A DNA stretch of 64,000 nt, taken from Macrolepiota albuminosa. Taxonomy: Eukaryota > Basidiomycota > Agaricomycetes > Agaricales > Agaricaceae. A program made the position numbers and the translations under genes. The notes under the pieces were generated by a model that had not been told where the DNA came from, ran no database searches, and saw only the letters and a list, made by a program, of their open reading frames with translations. This document shows, piece by piece, positions 21,190-32,989 of the stretch (within the stretch, counting starts at the first letter, position 1; every line of letters starts with the position of its first letter). Where the stretch lies: contig JAMWFC010000117.1 in assembly GCA_027475525.1 (NCBI GenBank), forward strand, positions 1 through 64,000, in the 5' to 3' direction.

Positions 21190-24100
21190 ACCCGGAAGAC
21201 GCCCTAAATCGCGGAATCGACCCTGACGTCTTCTCCACCCCGGTCTCACATCTTCGCTCTACGACACTCATACAGGACACCCTCACGGCTTACTTACCCT
21301 CCCACTCCTCACACTCCCTCCTTCTCAAAACCCGCCTCACCCCCTCCGGAACCCCCCTCAACACCCTCGTTGACAGTGGCGCCACCGACAACTTCATCGA
21401 TGAAGCATGGTCTACCTTCGCCCCGGAACCCGCCCAGCGACTCCCGGTCCCGGTACGGCTCTGCCTCTTCGATGGAGATGCCTCTATGGCAGGGGATATC
21501 ACTCACTTCGTGCGTATGCCCATTACTTTCGCCAACGGACAGACTCACACCCTCCGCATGTTGATAACCAAACTCCACCCTTCCGCACCCCTGGTCCTAG
21601 GGCTTCCGTGGCTCCGAGACACCAACCTCCACATCGATTGGTGACATCTCACCCTTCGCCTGACCCGGGACCCGACGCCCGACGACCAGCAACTCCCCTT
21701 TGACATCCTCCACTCTCCAGACCCTACCCCAAAGGACAGGCCCCCATCACCCCCCGGACTCCAGTCCCGTTTGTCCCGATCCTTTGTCATCAATGCCAGG
21801 CTGGACGGCACCCCAGGACCAGTATTGGCCCTCATCGACAGTGGAGCCACCGGAGTTTTCATCAGCAACGCTCTCGACCTCCCCCACGACTCCCTCAACC
21901 AGCCCCTCCACCTGCAACGCCTCGACAGCACCCCCTCCTCCTCTGGCCCCATCCAGAGGTCTCACTTGGGACGCGTGACCCTGAACAACAACTACGAGTT
22001 CACCTCCGACTTCCTGGTCACGCGACTTCACGAATCGACTCCGATGGTGCTGGGACTACCCTGGCTGCGCAACACAAACCCCGACATCGATTGGAGGACG
22101 CTCACCATGACCTTCCCGGGACCCGAAGACCACCCCTCGACCGCCGTGCACCTCCGGGCCCTAGGGAACGACCCAACACCCGACACTCCCAGGACGACCG
22201 CCGTGCCCCCTACGCATGCACCACCCACGCCCGTCCGAGACCGCAAGGCCCCCGATCGACCCCCAAACATTCCTTGGAACAAGTACAAAGGGCCGAACTA
22301 CCCCTGCCGGTCTCAGACACGTGTCACACCCGCTCTGGCCGATGCTTCCGCGACCCTGATCAACCCGAGCGCACTCGACATTAGGATCATTGGGGCCGCC
22401 CCCTTCGCCCGCCTCATGAGGGATGGAACTCCCACGTTTCAGCTACACACCTCACCTTCTCTCCTGGAAGAACATCTACGAGGGGACGCTATCTCCCCGG
22501 AAAAGAAAACCGAGGAGCAAATCCTCCGAGAAGTAGTTCCCCCGGAGTATCACGAGTTCGCTGACGTATTCTCTGAAGGAGACGCCAAGGAGATCCCCCC
22601 TCACCGCCCCTATGATCACACCATCGACCTCGAGGAAGGAGCCACCCCCCCTTTCGGCAAGGTATACAATATGTCGGAGGTCGAACTCCGGGCCCTCAAG
22701 GACTACCTCGACGAAATGCTCGGTAAGGAATTCATCCGACCCTCCGCCTCCACCGCTGGAGCCCCGGTTCTATTCGCCAAAAAGAAAGACGGCTCGCTCC
22801 GACTCTGTGTCGACTACCGGGGACTCAATAAGATCACCAAGAAGAACTGCTACCCACTCCCGCTCATTGGCGATCTGGTTGATCGACTCTGCAGTGCCAA
22901 GGTTTACACGAAGATCGACCTCTGCTCCGGTTACAACAACGTCTGCATCGCCCCAGGACACGAGTGGAAAACCGCGTTCCGCACGCGGTATGGTCTGTTT
23001 GAGTACCTTGTAATGCCTTTTGGAATGACTAACTCCCCCGCCACGTTCCAATACTTCATGAACGACATCTTCCACGACATGAGCGACGTCTTCGTGATCG
23101 TCTACCTGGACGACATCTTCATTTATTCTGACTCACCGGAGGATCACCAGAAGCATGTCCGGCAAGTCCTCGAACGCCTCCGGGAGCACAACCTCCACGC
23201 CAAGCCCAAGAAGTGTTCATTCCATACGGAAGAGGTTGAGTATCTTGGCGTCATCGTATCTCCGAACAGCGTTCGCATGGACCCCCACAAGGTCGAGGCC
23301 ATCGTCAACTGGCCGCAGCCCTGGAACGTCAAGAAAGTACAATCTTTCCTGGGTTTTGCTAACTTCTACCGGAGGTTCATAGATAACTACTCCAGTATCA
23401 CAAAACCCCTCAACCGGCTCACGCGCAAGGACGTCGCCTGGAACTGGGACAGTAAGTGCCAGAGTGTCTTTAACCTGCTCAAGGAGGCTTTCACGACCGC
23501 CCCGAGGACGTCGCCTGGAACTGGGACAGTAAGTGCCAGAGTGTCTTTAACCTGCTCAAGGAGGCTTTCACGACCGCCCCGTACTCCGGCACTACGACCC
23601 GACCCTCCCGATTATCCTGGAATGCGACGCCTCCGACTACGCCATCGCCGGGATCCTCTCGCAGATGGAACCTGACGGAGGGGAGCCCCGGCCAGTTGCC
23701 TTCTACACCCGGTCCATGATCGACGCCGAGCTCAACTACGACATCTACGACAAGGAGCTCCTCGCCATCGTCGAAGCCTTCAAGCAGTGGCGAGCCTACC
23801 TCGAGGGAGCCCGACACCGGATTCAGGTCTACTCGGATCACAACAACCTGCAGTACTTCACCACGACCAAACAGCTTAGTCGACGACAGGCCCGATGGTC
23901 CGAGGTCCTCTCGGAATACGACTTCACGATCCAGTACCGCCCGGGACGACTCAGAGCTAAACCTGATGCCCTCACCCGCCGTCCGGACGTCTATCCCAAG
24001 AAGTCGTTCAAGGCGGAACGCAATGCGTTCAATCATTGCATGGTGATCCCTCCCGAACATCTGAATGCCGTACTGATCTTAAACGACGAAGGAACCCTGA

Positions 24101-25551
24101 GTCAGATCCGCCGTGCCCCCCGAGACAAGTACTTTTCCGATCACGACCCCCGCAACCCTCCCAACAGAACCGACCAGGACCCCGCCTTCTCCTTGTCCCC
24201 CGACGAAAAACTCCTCCTCTGGGACGGCCGCATCTACGTCCCGGATCATGCCCGACTCCGCTACGACGTCCTCCGTCAACACCACGATCACAAGCTCCGG
24301 GGACACCCTAGAATACGTAAGACTCTCTAGCTGATCTCCCGGACTTACTTTTGGCCAGGGTTGAAGAAGGACGTGACCCACTACATTCAATCATGTGAAC
24401 CCTGCCTCCGGGCCAAGGTCCCCCGACACCGACCATACAGACTCCTAAAACCCCTGCCAGTCGGACGACGTCCCTGGTCCTCCATATCCCTGGACCACAT
24501 CGTCGAACTCCCAGAATCTGAAGGGTTCGATGCCATTCTCGTCGTTGTGTGCAGGCTAACCAAACAGGGCATCTTCCTACCCTGCCACACCATGGACTTC
24601 GCCCGGCTGTTCCTCGAGCACGTCTTTGCCAAACATGGACTCCTGGACAACATCGTCTCTGACCGTGGCCCTCTCTTCGTGTCCAAGTTTTGGACTTCCC
24701 TGTGTAAGGCACTTGAAGTAAAGACTAACCTCTCTACCGCCTACCACCCCAAAACCGATGGCCAAACTGAAAGGGTCAACCAGTCTCTTGAGCAGTACCT
24801 CCAACTGTACGTCAAGTACCTGCAGGACGACTGGCGCGCCGAGCTCCCCCTGGCCGAGTTCACCTACAACAACACGCTGCACTCTGCCACCGGAGTATCC
24901 CCCTTCTTTGCCAACAAGAGATACTACCCTCGACTGACACTCTCGCTCCAGGACATCCCGTCACACGCCGCCCACGAGGTCGCCCGGGATCTCCAATCCC
25001 TTCACGAGTTTCTCCAGGAAGAGATCAACACCGCGAACCAGGCCTACGTGAAACACGCCGACCGGAAACGGGAAGACACCCCCGACTGGACCCCCAGGAC
25101 AAAGGTATGGTTAGATTGACGCCACCTTCGCACCCGCCGGCCCTCCCCAAAACTCGATCACAAGCGCCTCGGCCCATTCAAAATTTTGAAGAAGGTCTCA
25201 TCCCATGCCTACAAGATCGAGCTTCTCCCGGGACTAAAAGGTCTGCACCCGGTATTCCACGTCCGCCTCCTGGAACAACACTCCCCGGACCCCTTCCCCA
25301 AACGACGCCCTGAGCCCCCTCCCCCGGTCAAGGTTGAGAACGAGTACCACTACGAGGTTAAAGACATCCTCGACTCCCAGAACATTCGTGGACGACCCCA
25401 CTTCCTCATATGGTGGAAGGGATACGGCCCGGAAGACGACACTTGGAAACCGCGCGGAAACCTCGAAGGCGCCCTCGACAAACTCCGGGACTTCCAACAA
25501 CGGCACCCGGAAAACGACCTTCCTGGGCGCAGGACTCACAGACGGCAATAG
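21190..25551 (+). pseudogene. Element B protease-RT-RNase H-integrase-chromodomain polyprotein
   Basis: The frame lies one nucleotide back from gag and is open through the gag stop. Two retropepsin-like domains follow in the same frame: LVDSGATDNF (21366) to GLPWLRDTN, and LIDSGATGVF (21831) to GLPWLRNTN. The RT has YLDD at 23103-23114. RNase H spans 23577-24000. The integrase has a zinc-binding HX3H-CX2C region (24280-24410) and a D,D-E core with DHIVELP, SDRGPLF and DGQTERVNQ. The chromodomain (about 25340-25510) contains [17 protein letters not shown] and would direct insertion to heterochromatin. Stops at 21643, 24328 and 25117 and the 77-bp duplication at 23428 make it non-functional as read. 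Confidence 0.93.
23428..23581 (+). repeat. 77-bp direct duplication between RT and RNase H of element B
   Basis: 23428-23504 equals 23505-23581. It causes the only frameshift in the polymerase; one copy gives a continuous frame into RNase H. Confidence 0.93.
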
Positions 25552-25840
25552 TGGGCGTAACCCCCACCTCTGGGCTCAGCAGGGATTCAACTCCCACGTA
25601 TATTTTCTACCTTCCCCCTCTGGATCTTACTCTCCTTTAGTACTTCTCCACAGTAACGCCCCGGATTCTGGGCAAGGTACTCTTTCTCATTTCCCTGCCA
25701 CTTTACTTACACCATTTTGAGTACGACGACTGAGTATATACATTTTGCTACAAGTACAATATTTTACAAACCCGTAGACAAGCCAAGACGAGAACCAACG
25801 GAAACTACCGACCCTCGCTCCCTCCCTCCCCGGGCCAGCC
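25552..25840. other. Spacer between the sense and antisense genes of element B
   Basis: Lies tail-to-tail between the polymerase stop and the antisense gene stop. AT-rich compared with the rest of B, with no coding frame that I trust; probably the shared 3' end region of both transcripts. Confidence 0.5.
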
Positions 25841-27494
25841 TCAAAACCCCTCCTCCATCCCCTCCAGACCGTGCTCCCGCAATACTTCCTCGGCCAACTG
25901 TTCCCAGGACGGGAGCGACTCACCCTCGTCCAGAACCCTCTCAAACCAGGAGCCAGGGACGGGCACATTCCTCCGCCGGTGTGCCGACACCACCCACCCC
26001 AGCAAGTCGAGGCCCCGTTCTACCCCGGGAGTCGTCACCTCAGGGCGCTGCCCCTCCTGCAGCGCCGCAAGTGCCGCGGCTGCCCCGTCCAAGAGTAAGC
26101 GGTGCTCTCGGGCCCAGCCTGGAAATGTCAGTGGGAAATCGAACCCGAGGATAGGAAGACTCACTTAACGAGGCCATACGGGCCACCACCACGTCCCGGC
26201 GCAGGGCCTCCGCCAACTCCTCACCTCCTGGAAGTTCCACTCCCTGCCTAAGCCTCGCCCTCAGAGCCTCTAGCTCGGCCTCCGCTTCCCCCCGGGCTAC
26301 CCTAGCCTCCTCCAGGTCCCGGATCATTGCCTCCCAACCCTCCTCCAGATCCCGCCGGGCCACCGCCTCCTCCCTCGCCCCCTCCCCGTGGCCCCCCTGC
26401 TCCGGCTCCTGCAGGGCCCCAACTTCGCCAGCTTGGAGCCCCCCGGACAGGGGGGAGAATGTTGCTGGAGACAGGCGCGGGGGGGAAACCGGAGATGGGG
26501 TCTCCAGGGATAAGCACGCCCTCTTGGAGGGCCTTGGGGAAGGGCTAGGCAACGCCCGCCGTTTTCCCTTGTCTGGGCGCCCCTCAAGTTGCTCCCACCC
26601 TGGGGCGCCGGACCGGGTCACCTGGCGCGTGATCAAGACCACGGGCCAGCCCCAGCCGCCCTCCCGCCCCACCCCCAGGGGCCTCCCCCGGTGCCTCCTC
26701 CTGAACCGCCGCCGCCCCCACGACCCAATCCCTCTTCTCCACCCCCATCCTCCAGGTGATCCCTCCCAACGGCCAACCTTGCTCCCGTGAAACGCAATAT
26801 GCCCTCCAGAGGGCTGAAACGGAACATCGCTCGTGATTGAGGCGACAGGCCTTGCACACGGAAGTGTCGTGCCGAGACGAGGCGGATGGGACCTCGAACG
26901 AGCACGTCACCAAGCGACGCGCGCAGTGGAGACACTAGGAAGGATTAGCCGCAGGATCAGAGGTACGAAGCTACTTACCAGTCCGTTGCTGATACACCAG
27001 GCATGGGGAGGCAGGCCCCAGGGCCTCACCAGCGCCCCCTCAAAGGCCTCCTGCGACGCGCTGGCCCACTCAATGCGCTGGGCCTCCAGGACCTCGGAAA
27101 TGGCCCCCACCGCCATCCCAGAGCGACGGAAACGAGGGGCGACCAGTCTAGGGCGAGGAGGGGGAGGGGGACGGGGGGGACGCACGGTCATCCACGCAAA
27201 AGTGGGCGCAGGACGACTGGCACCTGAAGGACCCCCGGGACCTGCACCAGGGACAGGCTCCAGGAGCCGGCTGGGACCCGCCTCCGGGGCAGTAATGATG
27301 TGTTGTTCTGAAAAGGGAAGGTCAGTAACGACAAACGGGTGGCGCAGGAAGCACTCACGTTGTTGTGCGAGAGCCGCCACGCGCTCCCAGTCCAGGCGCG
27401 CTCGGTACCGTGCGTCCCAGGCCTCCCAGGCCATGAGGGGCGCGACCTTGTTAGTTTGGGGGGGCGTCGGGGAATGGGTTGGCGTACGCGACAT
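25841..27494 (-). pseudogene. Element B antisense accessory gene, paired CX2CX6C protein
   Basis: Starts at ATG 27494 (MSRTPTHSP), 130 bp inside the 3' LTR. Introns by GT-AG and frame: 27308-27358, 26935-26978 and 26119-26164, of 44-51 bp. Exon 3 begins exactly with a Cys codon: CLHC with CX2CX6C spacing, then about 20 residues later CKAC with CX2CX6C spacing, a zinc-cluster-like pair. Next come a basic KGKRR patch and a long Glu/Ala/Arg coiled-coil-like region; the gene ends EEGF-stop at 25841. One reading-frame change is needed near 26690 in a G-rich stretch, so it is broken as read. A role as nuclear or RNA-binding regulator is only a guess. Confidence 0.75.
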
Positions 27495-27610
27495 GTTTGA
27501 ACTTGACGGTAAATTTTTTTTTTCAATACGTGGCGAGTCAGGTGCCGGATCCCACAGTTGAACCCTGGTCTGAACCACCAGCTACGCGCGCCTCGGAGGG
27601 TCTTGGCACT

Positions 27611-27623
27611 GAGGGGGGGGTGA
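27611..27623 (+). promoter_or_regulatory. Polypurine tract of element B
   Basis: GAGGGGGGGGTGA directly precedes the 3' LTR, the expected primer for plus-strand synthesis. Confidence 0.7.
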
Positions 27624-28374
27624 TGTCACGACCCCTCCCCTCCGGGTCCACCCCAGGACACCCCTGGAATACCATCCGGGACCCTCCCTCCGACCCCACA
27701 GGACACGCCCCGCCATCACGACCACCGACACCGCCATCACGCACATCAAGGACCGCCATCAGCTGCCACCAGCCCCGATCAACGATCGGATCACGTGACT
27801 CGTTCCGGCCATCGCGCATCACACATCACGGCTCCATCCACGCCAATTGATCGCGCACCCCACATGCGCGATCCCGGTATGCAGTCCCTGCCGCTACTCA
27901 ATGACCACCGGAACCCATCCCAGACACCCCGGAATCCCGAGACCCGGCCCCGTAGTACTTATAGCATAGTTCCCTGTTGTATTCGCTAGTCTTGATATTA
28001 CATACACTGTTACTTTGCATTACTTGGATTGTTGCGTGCCCTCTATTTGACTGGTACGCATTGACTGGCATGCTTGACTGGCACGCTTGGATAATCGCGT
28101 GCTCTAAGACTGGTACGCACTTCGCGACTTTAACTTACTGACTTGGTCTCGTCTTAGAACCTCCGGTTCACGACTCGACCCCCACCCGAACTCCCCAGTT
28201 ACCCACCACCCAAAACCCCCGGACTAAGTCCCCTCTCCCGGGATTCCCCTGTCCACGTCTTGAACCCTGGAGTCCTAGCCCCGGAGTTCCAGACACCCGA
28301 GTATCCGTGGGTCAAGTCCGCATTGTAAGGGCGATTGCTTTCCTGGAAAGCCCCCGACTCAGCGGAACCTGACA
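27624..28374 (+). repeat. 3' LTR of element B
   Basis: TGTCACGACCCC to CCTGACA, followed by the target duplication TATGG. The antisense gene starts 130 bp to its left, so an antisense promoter probably lies within it. Confidence 0.92.
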
Positions 28375-28379
28375 TATGG

Positions 28380-30068
28380 CAGCCTGGCGACCCGGCAGTG
28401 GATTCCCAGGTGGATAGTGATTTTGAGAACTGGATCGACCAATTACATGGTTTTGTGCACCTCATACAACAGCCAATTCCCTTATTACGACGGCAACTGC
28501 CTACCAGTATCCTTTTACATTCCATTGTCTCTTACCGCCCCAAGACCTTTAGCGCACCTCTCACATTCTACACGACAAGCATCTTTGGACAAGACTTGCC
28601 TCCAGTAAAAGTTGTACAAGAACCCCATCCGCTAAGAGAAGACAGCAGAAACCTGACCTACAATGCCATTCCCCAATCTGCCAAGGCAAAGGCGGAAGAC
28701 AGTCACTTGTTAATAGTTGAACAATGGATACAAGACCTCAAGTGACCAGCCGGCTTTACCGATGAACAATACGCGACCTTTATCTGATATGCCACCCACT
28801 TCTTCTTTACTGACAACCGCCTTTGGCGACGAAATCGAGATGGCGCTCACAAGCTGATTATTAAGCCAGAAAGTTGCTTACATATCCTGCGTGCCATGCA
28901 TGATAAACTAGGACATAGAGGTTTATATGCTACCCGAGCCTCTTTGTTAGAACGATTCTGGTGGCCACACGCTAGTGCCGACATCGCCTGGTACATTAGG
29001 ACTTGCCACCTCTGCCAAATTCAACAAACACGCCAAGTGCTTATCCCGCCAACCGTTGCAATGCCAGCTCCCCTCTTCAGCAAAATCTACATCGATACCA
29101 TGCACATGCCCAAATCCAGTTGCTACAAGTACATTATTCAAGGTCGTTGCTTGCTAATCCACTGGCCTGAATTTTGAATGCTTCAGAGAGAAAATACGGA
29201 CACGGTCGCCAAGTGGCTATTTGAGGACGTCATTTGCTGTTGGGGAGCGCTAAGAGAAATTGTCACGGATAACGGTGCGCTAATTATCAAAGCGCTAACC
29301 TATCTCGCCAAGAAATACAATATCCAACATATTCGAGTATTTGGCTACAACAAGCACGCCAATGGCCTGGTAGAGAGACTGCACTTTGACGTTTGGCAAG
29401 CGCTCTTCAAGGCAGTCGATGGCGACGAGTCTCATTGGAGTGAAGCAACATATTCAGTATTTTGGTCGGAAAGAGTTACCATTCGTAAGCGCATGGGTTG
29501 TTCTCCCTATTACGCGGCTACTGGCACCCATCCGTTACTCTCTGCTGACATTATAGAAGCGACCTACCTTCAGCCTGCACCCAACAGTATCTTAGTGACT
29601 ACTGATCTGATCACCAGACGAGCTATTGATCTACAACGAAGGAAAGAAGATTTAGAGCGACTTCATGAGGTAGTCTTTAGTGCCCGTCGCCAAGCAGCCT
29701 TGCGATTCAAGACCAAGCATAGCGCCACTATCAAGGATTACAACTTCCCGAGAGGAGCACTAGTACTTATGTGCAACTCCAAAATTGAAACCTCATACAA
29801 CAAGAAAATGTGTCCGCGCTATCTAGGACCTTTGGTAGTTATCTCTTGTAACCATGGAGGCGCTTATGTGCTCTGTGAATTAGATGGTTCAGTACTGCAT
29901 CGACCTGTTGCCGCCTTTTGCCTATTACCGTATCTCGCCAGGGAACAAATTGACTTGCCACTTGAAGCGCTAGATATTGACACTGCCAAGCTGAGAGAAC
30001 TTGAAGAAACAGAATTATTAGACGATGATGATTTGCCGACTCTGGGTGAAGAAGAAGAAAATGATTAG
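28380..30068 (+). pseudogene. Element A polymerase, end of RNase H and integrase
   Basis: Coding resumes with QPGDPAVDS directly after the B insertion. The integrase shows an H2C2 zinc-binding region (HDKLGHRG to CHLCQIQQ, about 28900-29030), then IDTMHMP, VTDNGAL and NGLVER giving the D,D-E catalytic residues, and a C-terminal stretch (RYLGPLVVIS) ending in a strongly acidic tail LGEEEEND with TAG at 30066. No chromodomain. Stops near 28742, 28783 and 29175 break the frame. The enzyme would insert the cDNA into the genome. Confidence 0.87.
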
Positions 30069-30405
30069 AAAAGACTACTTTGATAAGCTCTCTTTCTCTA
30101 TTACTTATCTTACTTATCTTTCTTGCCGATACTTACTATACTATATCCAACAGACATTTCCTTACATAGTCAAGTCACAGCGCTAGCATGTTGCCAACGC
30201 TTAGCACACTGTGCAACTCTCACCAAGGGTTTTTTCACTATGATGACTTACTGAGCGTTTCTCTTTGCAAAAATTTTGCTAAGCTCCCCCTAACTGTGTT
30301 TATCTATCAGTTTACTTACAAGACTTACTTTTTCTGATGCAGAAACAAATATATATACGGTAACAAAAATCTATACATAAACGGCCTATCTACGCTAAGG
30401 TCCAC
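30069..30405. other. Spacer between the sense and antisense genes of element A
   Basis: Tail-to-tail region between the polymerase stop and the antisense stop. AT-rich, with repeated TTACTTATCTT and no credible frame; it probably holds the polyadenylation signals of the antisense gene. Confidence 0.5.
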
Positions 30406-32820
30406 TTAATTGCTATTGTCGTCCATCGGCAAGGAATTGTCAGAAACAGGCAGGGAGGACTTGTGAAGAGGGAGAAGGTTGCCAGGTAGAATATTGTTGG
30501 TGGTTTGCCAATCCATGGCAGCTTGGCAATCGCCCTGGTAATCGTGAAGCACGTGAAGGCTACGACCCAGATTGGAGTAGCGCAACCTCAGTGCCATCAG
30601 CTGACCTCGGACGCGTTCTCGCTCCCGACTCATTGTCGCCTCCATTGTTGCCGCCCTCCTGGAATACCACTCCAACATGTCATGAGGATTGAGCGCTACA
30701 ACCAGGTAAACGAGGTCTTGCCCCAGCCACTGGAAAGCGTCACCAGTAACCATTGGTTCCGGCTGAGGAGTCCAGGCAGGATTAATCCTGGCGATTACGG
30801 GGCACCTTGGTTCCAATCCAGCAACGTCTTTGGGGTCAGACACCTCCCATGGGGCAACGTTACCGTAGGGAGGCAGCCAGCGCCACTCAGGCTCCTCTCT
30901 GGCAACTCCTGCCACTCCCTCCCTTTCTTCCGCTACCACCTCCTTTGCCGCTGCCTCCTCGTTGCCTTCGCGCTGTGTCACCAAGGTTTCTTCTTCACTC
31001 TCGGCATCTTCATCCCCTCCCGTTGCTGCCTCCTCTGCCTTCTTCTCCTCCCCCATCTCAACATCTGCAGGAGCTTTTTCCTGCTCCTCTTGAGGCGCCG
31101 AGTCGCCAACCACTTCCCGCTCTCCTACCTCCTGCTCCTCGCCAAGGGACCTCGCCGCCAAATGAATGGGCGACAAGAGGCCACTTGGGCCTGCCTCAGG
31201 ATCTTGAGGAGGCAGGCAACTCGCTGCTAAGGCCTTTTCCAAGTCCTCCATCTCGGTGTCTTGAGGAGCTGGTGAGGGGGAAGACAACGATGAGACCACC
31301 CAAGGTCGCTTGGCTTTGCCCTTCTCTTTGCTTGGAGAAGAGGCTTGACGTTTTTCTGGGACCAAAGTCCCTTGGCGCTTGCCGGCGCCTCAATTACCAA
31401 CAGATTCTGACCCATCTCCTTGGCGCATCGGCAATGCCAAGGAGGCCTGTCCAACAGCCGCCATTCCTCCAGCGGCAACCTTCTTTTTCTCATCCTCCAC
31501 AAACTCCCTAGCCCTCCTTACCAAAACAGCGTGCGAAAACATTTTCTCGACAAGAGTATCTGGCACACCGCCACGCTCATGACTCTTGGCCCTGTCAATA
31601 GTGCAAGCACGCTTGAGAGCGCCACAACGATAACATGGCTGGGCCCCAGTCGGGAACCAACAGCCTTCTGGGTTGTTGTCTGCCCAGCACTTGTCGCACT
31701 AGCGCTACAAGTCAGCAAGAGACTCAAGGAAACAGAAAAGTTCCTTACCGCTCCCCGTGCCTCCTTGAAAGCCTGCCGGGTCGCCAGGGAAACGGTCTTC
31801 TTCCCCTTCATCTCCTCCATCACGACCCCGGCCTCTTGCCCCTCGTCAAGAACAGCCTCCTCGCGACGTGGCAACAGCAGTCCTTTGAGCTCTTTGTCGT
31901 CAAAACTGGACTGCGTTGGCACCTAGATGGATCACGGTAAACAAGGAGACCAGATTTCCAAATATCACTCACCGCGTATTGAGGAGCTGCCTTGCGACTC
32001 TGCGAATGTCGTTAGCGACCATTGGCAATGACAAGTGAAATCAGCACTTACCTTGTGCTTGGAAGCACCTGCCGGCTTCCTCAGCGAGCCCAACTTGCTA
32101 GCTGGCAACACTGGGCTCAAAGTGCTGCCGGCGCGACCTACCTTGCCGGATTCCTCAGTCTCCTGTCTCTTGGTGACTGGCGCCCTCCCATGGTCGATCT
32201 CCTCCATCTCCTCTGCCAATGCCTGCGCACGTGCCCACTCTTTTAGCGCCCTCATAATCTCCTTAACATCGCGAGAGGCAGCGGTAGAAAGTTCCTCCTC
32301 CACCTGCATCCATGCCAAGGGCACCAGCATCTCCTGTTTGCTATGAGGAGACAAGTCAGACCACAGCTAAGTCAGAAATCAGGATCAGAAATACTTACTC
32401 AGGCGCAGACGCGCTTACCGTCATTGGCAAGGTGCCAGAAAGAATGTCCTCCAATTTGTCCTCGATCATTGGGACGGGAGGAGGCGCCTGGCAACTCGAT
32501 CAGCTAGTGACATGGCAAGGACTAAAAGCACTTACAAAACGAGCAAAGGGCGCTAACCACTCCACGCCACAATGATCCAAGTACCGTGACCAGCACCATT
32601 CTCAAACCTCTATCTCGTGATCCCAACCCATGCCAAGAACGTGCACCTCCAGCCACTGCTCGTACAGCTTCATAACGGCAACCACCAGGTTTACAGGCGC
32701 GTCTGTGCCAACGCCATCGATCCGCTTGAGAAAGTTGTTCACCTTGACGATATAAGCGTGAGCCGCATCTTGGGCCTCATATGAGGGAACAGGGGGCAGA
32801 GTTGGAATACGGAAAGACAT
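30406..32820 (-). pseudogene. Element A antisense accessory gene, paired CX2CX6-8C protein
   Basis: Starts at ATG 32820, 170 bp inside the 3' LTR. Five phase-0 introns of 48-52 bp fit: 32488-32535, 32367-32418, 32000-32051, 31923-31972 and 31699-31748. Six exons give about 720 codons. The last exon opens exactly with the Cys codon of CDKC (CX2CX8C), followed by CYRC (CX2CX6C), then a KGKAKRP basic patch, a long acidic Glu-rich region and a helical tail. Two TGA codons (32602-32604, and near 31392) stand in otherwise open frame and can be CGA to TGA changes, so this copy is dead. Same plan as the antisense gene of B. Function unknown; the cysteine pair suggests nucleic-acid binding. Confidence 0.82.
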
Positions 32821-32979
32821 AATTTGTTTTTAGAGCGCCAGGTAAAGATGAGGAGAAGAAACGAAGTCCAAACTCACGTGCCAGGACTATAAACAAAATC
32901 TCAAGAACGCATGGACCACTCGTCACAAAAACGGTAATGGTAACCATATTTGGTGACTGAGGACAGTCAATTTTTTAGT

Positions 32980-32989
32980 TGGGGGGAGA
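32980..32989 (+). promoter_or_regulatory. Polypurine tract of element A
   Basis: TGGGGGGAGA directly precedes the 3' LTR. Confidence 0.7.

Larger units (their letters stand above)
17209..28374 (+). mobile_element. LTR retrotransposon B (Ty3/Gypsy chromovirus) nested in element A
   Basis: LTRs at 17209-17916 and 27624-28374 start TGTYACGACCCC and end CCTGACA. The target duplication is TACGG (17204-17208) and TATGG (28375-28379), differing by a CpG transition. The interior is much richer in GC than the host element and holds a long Pro-rich gag, two protease domains, RT, RNase H, integrase and a C-terminal chromodomain, followed by an antisense gene. No TGG-type primer site follows the 5' LTR. 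Disabled by stops, a G-run frameshift and three 77-bp duplications. Confidence 0.93.

Noticed and set aside
30505..31511. Plus-strand open frames rich in Leu/Pro opposite the element A antisense gene
   Set aside because: The minus strand carries a consistent spliced model with cysteine motifs; the plus frames are its complement.
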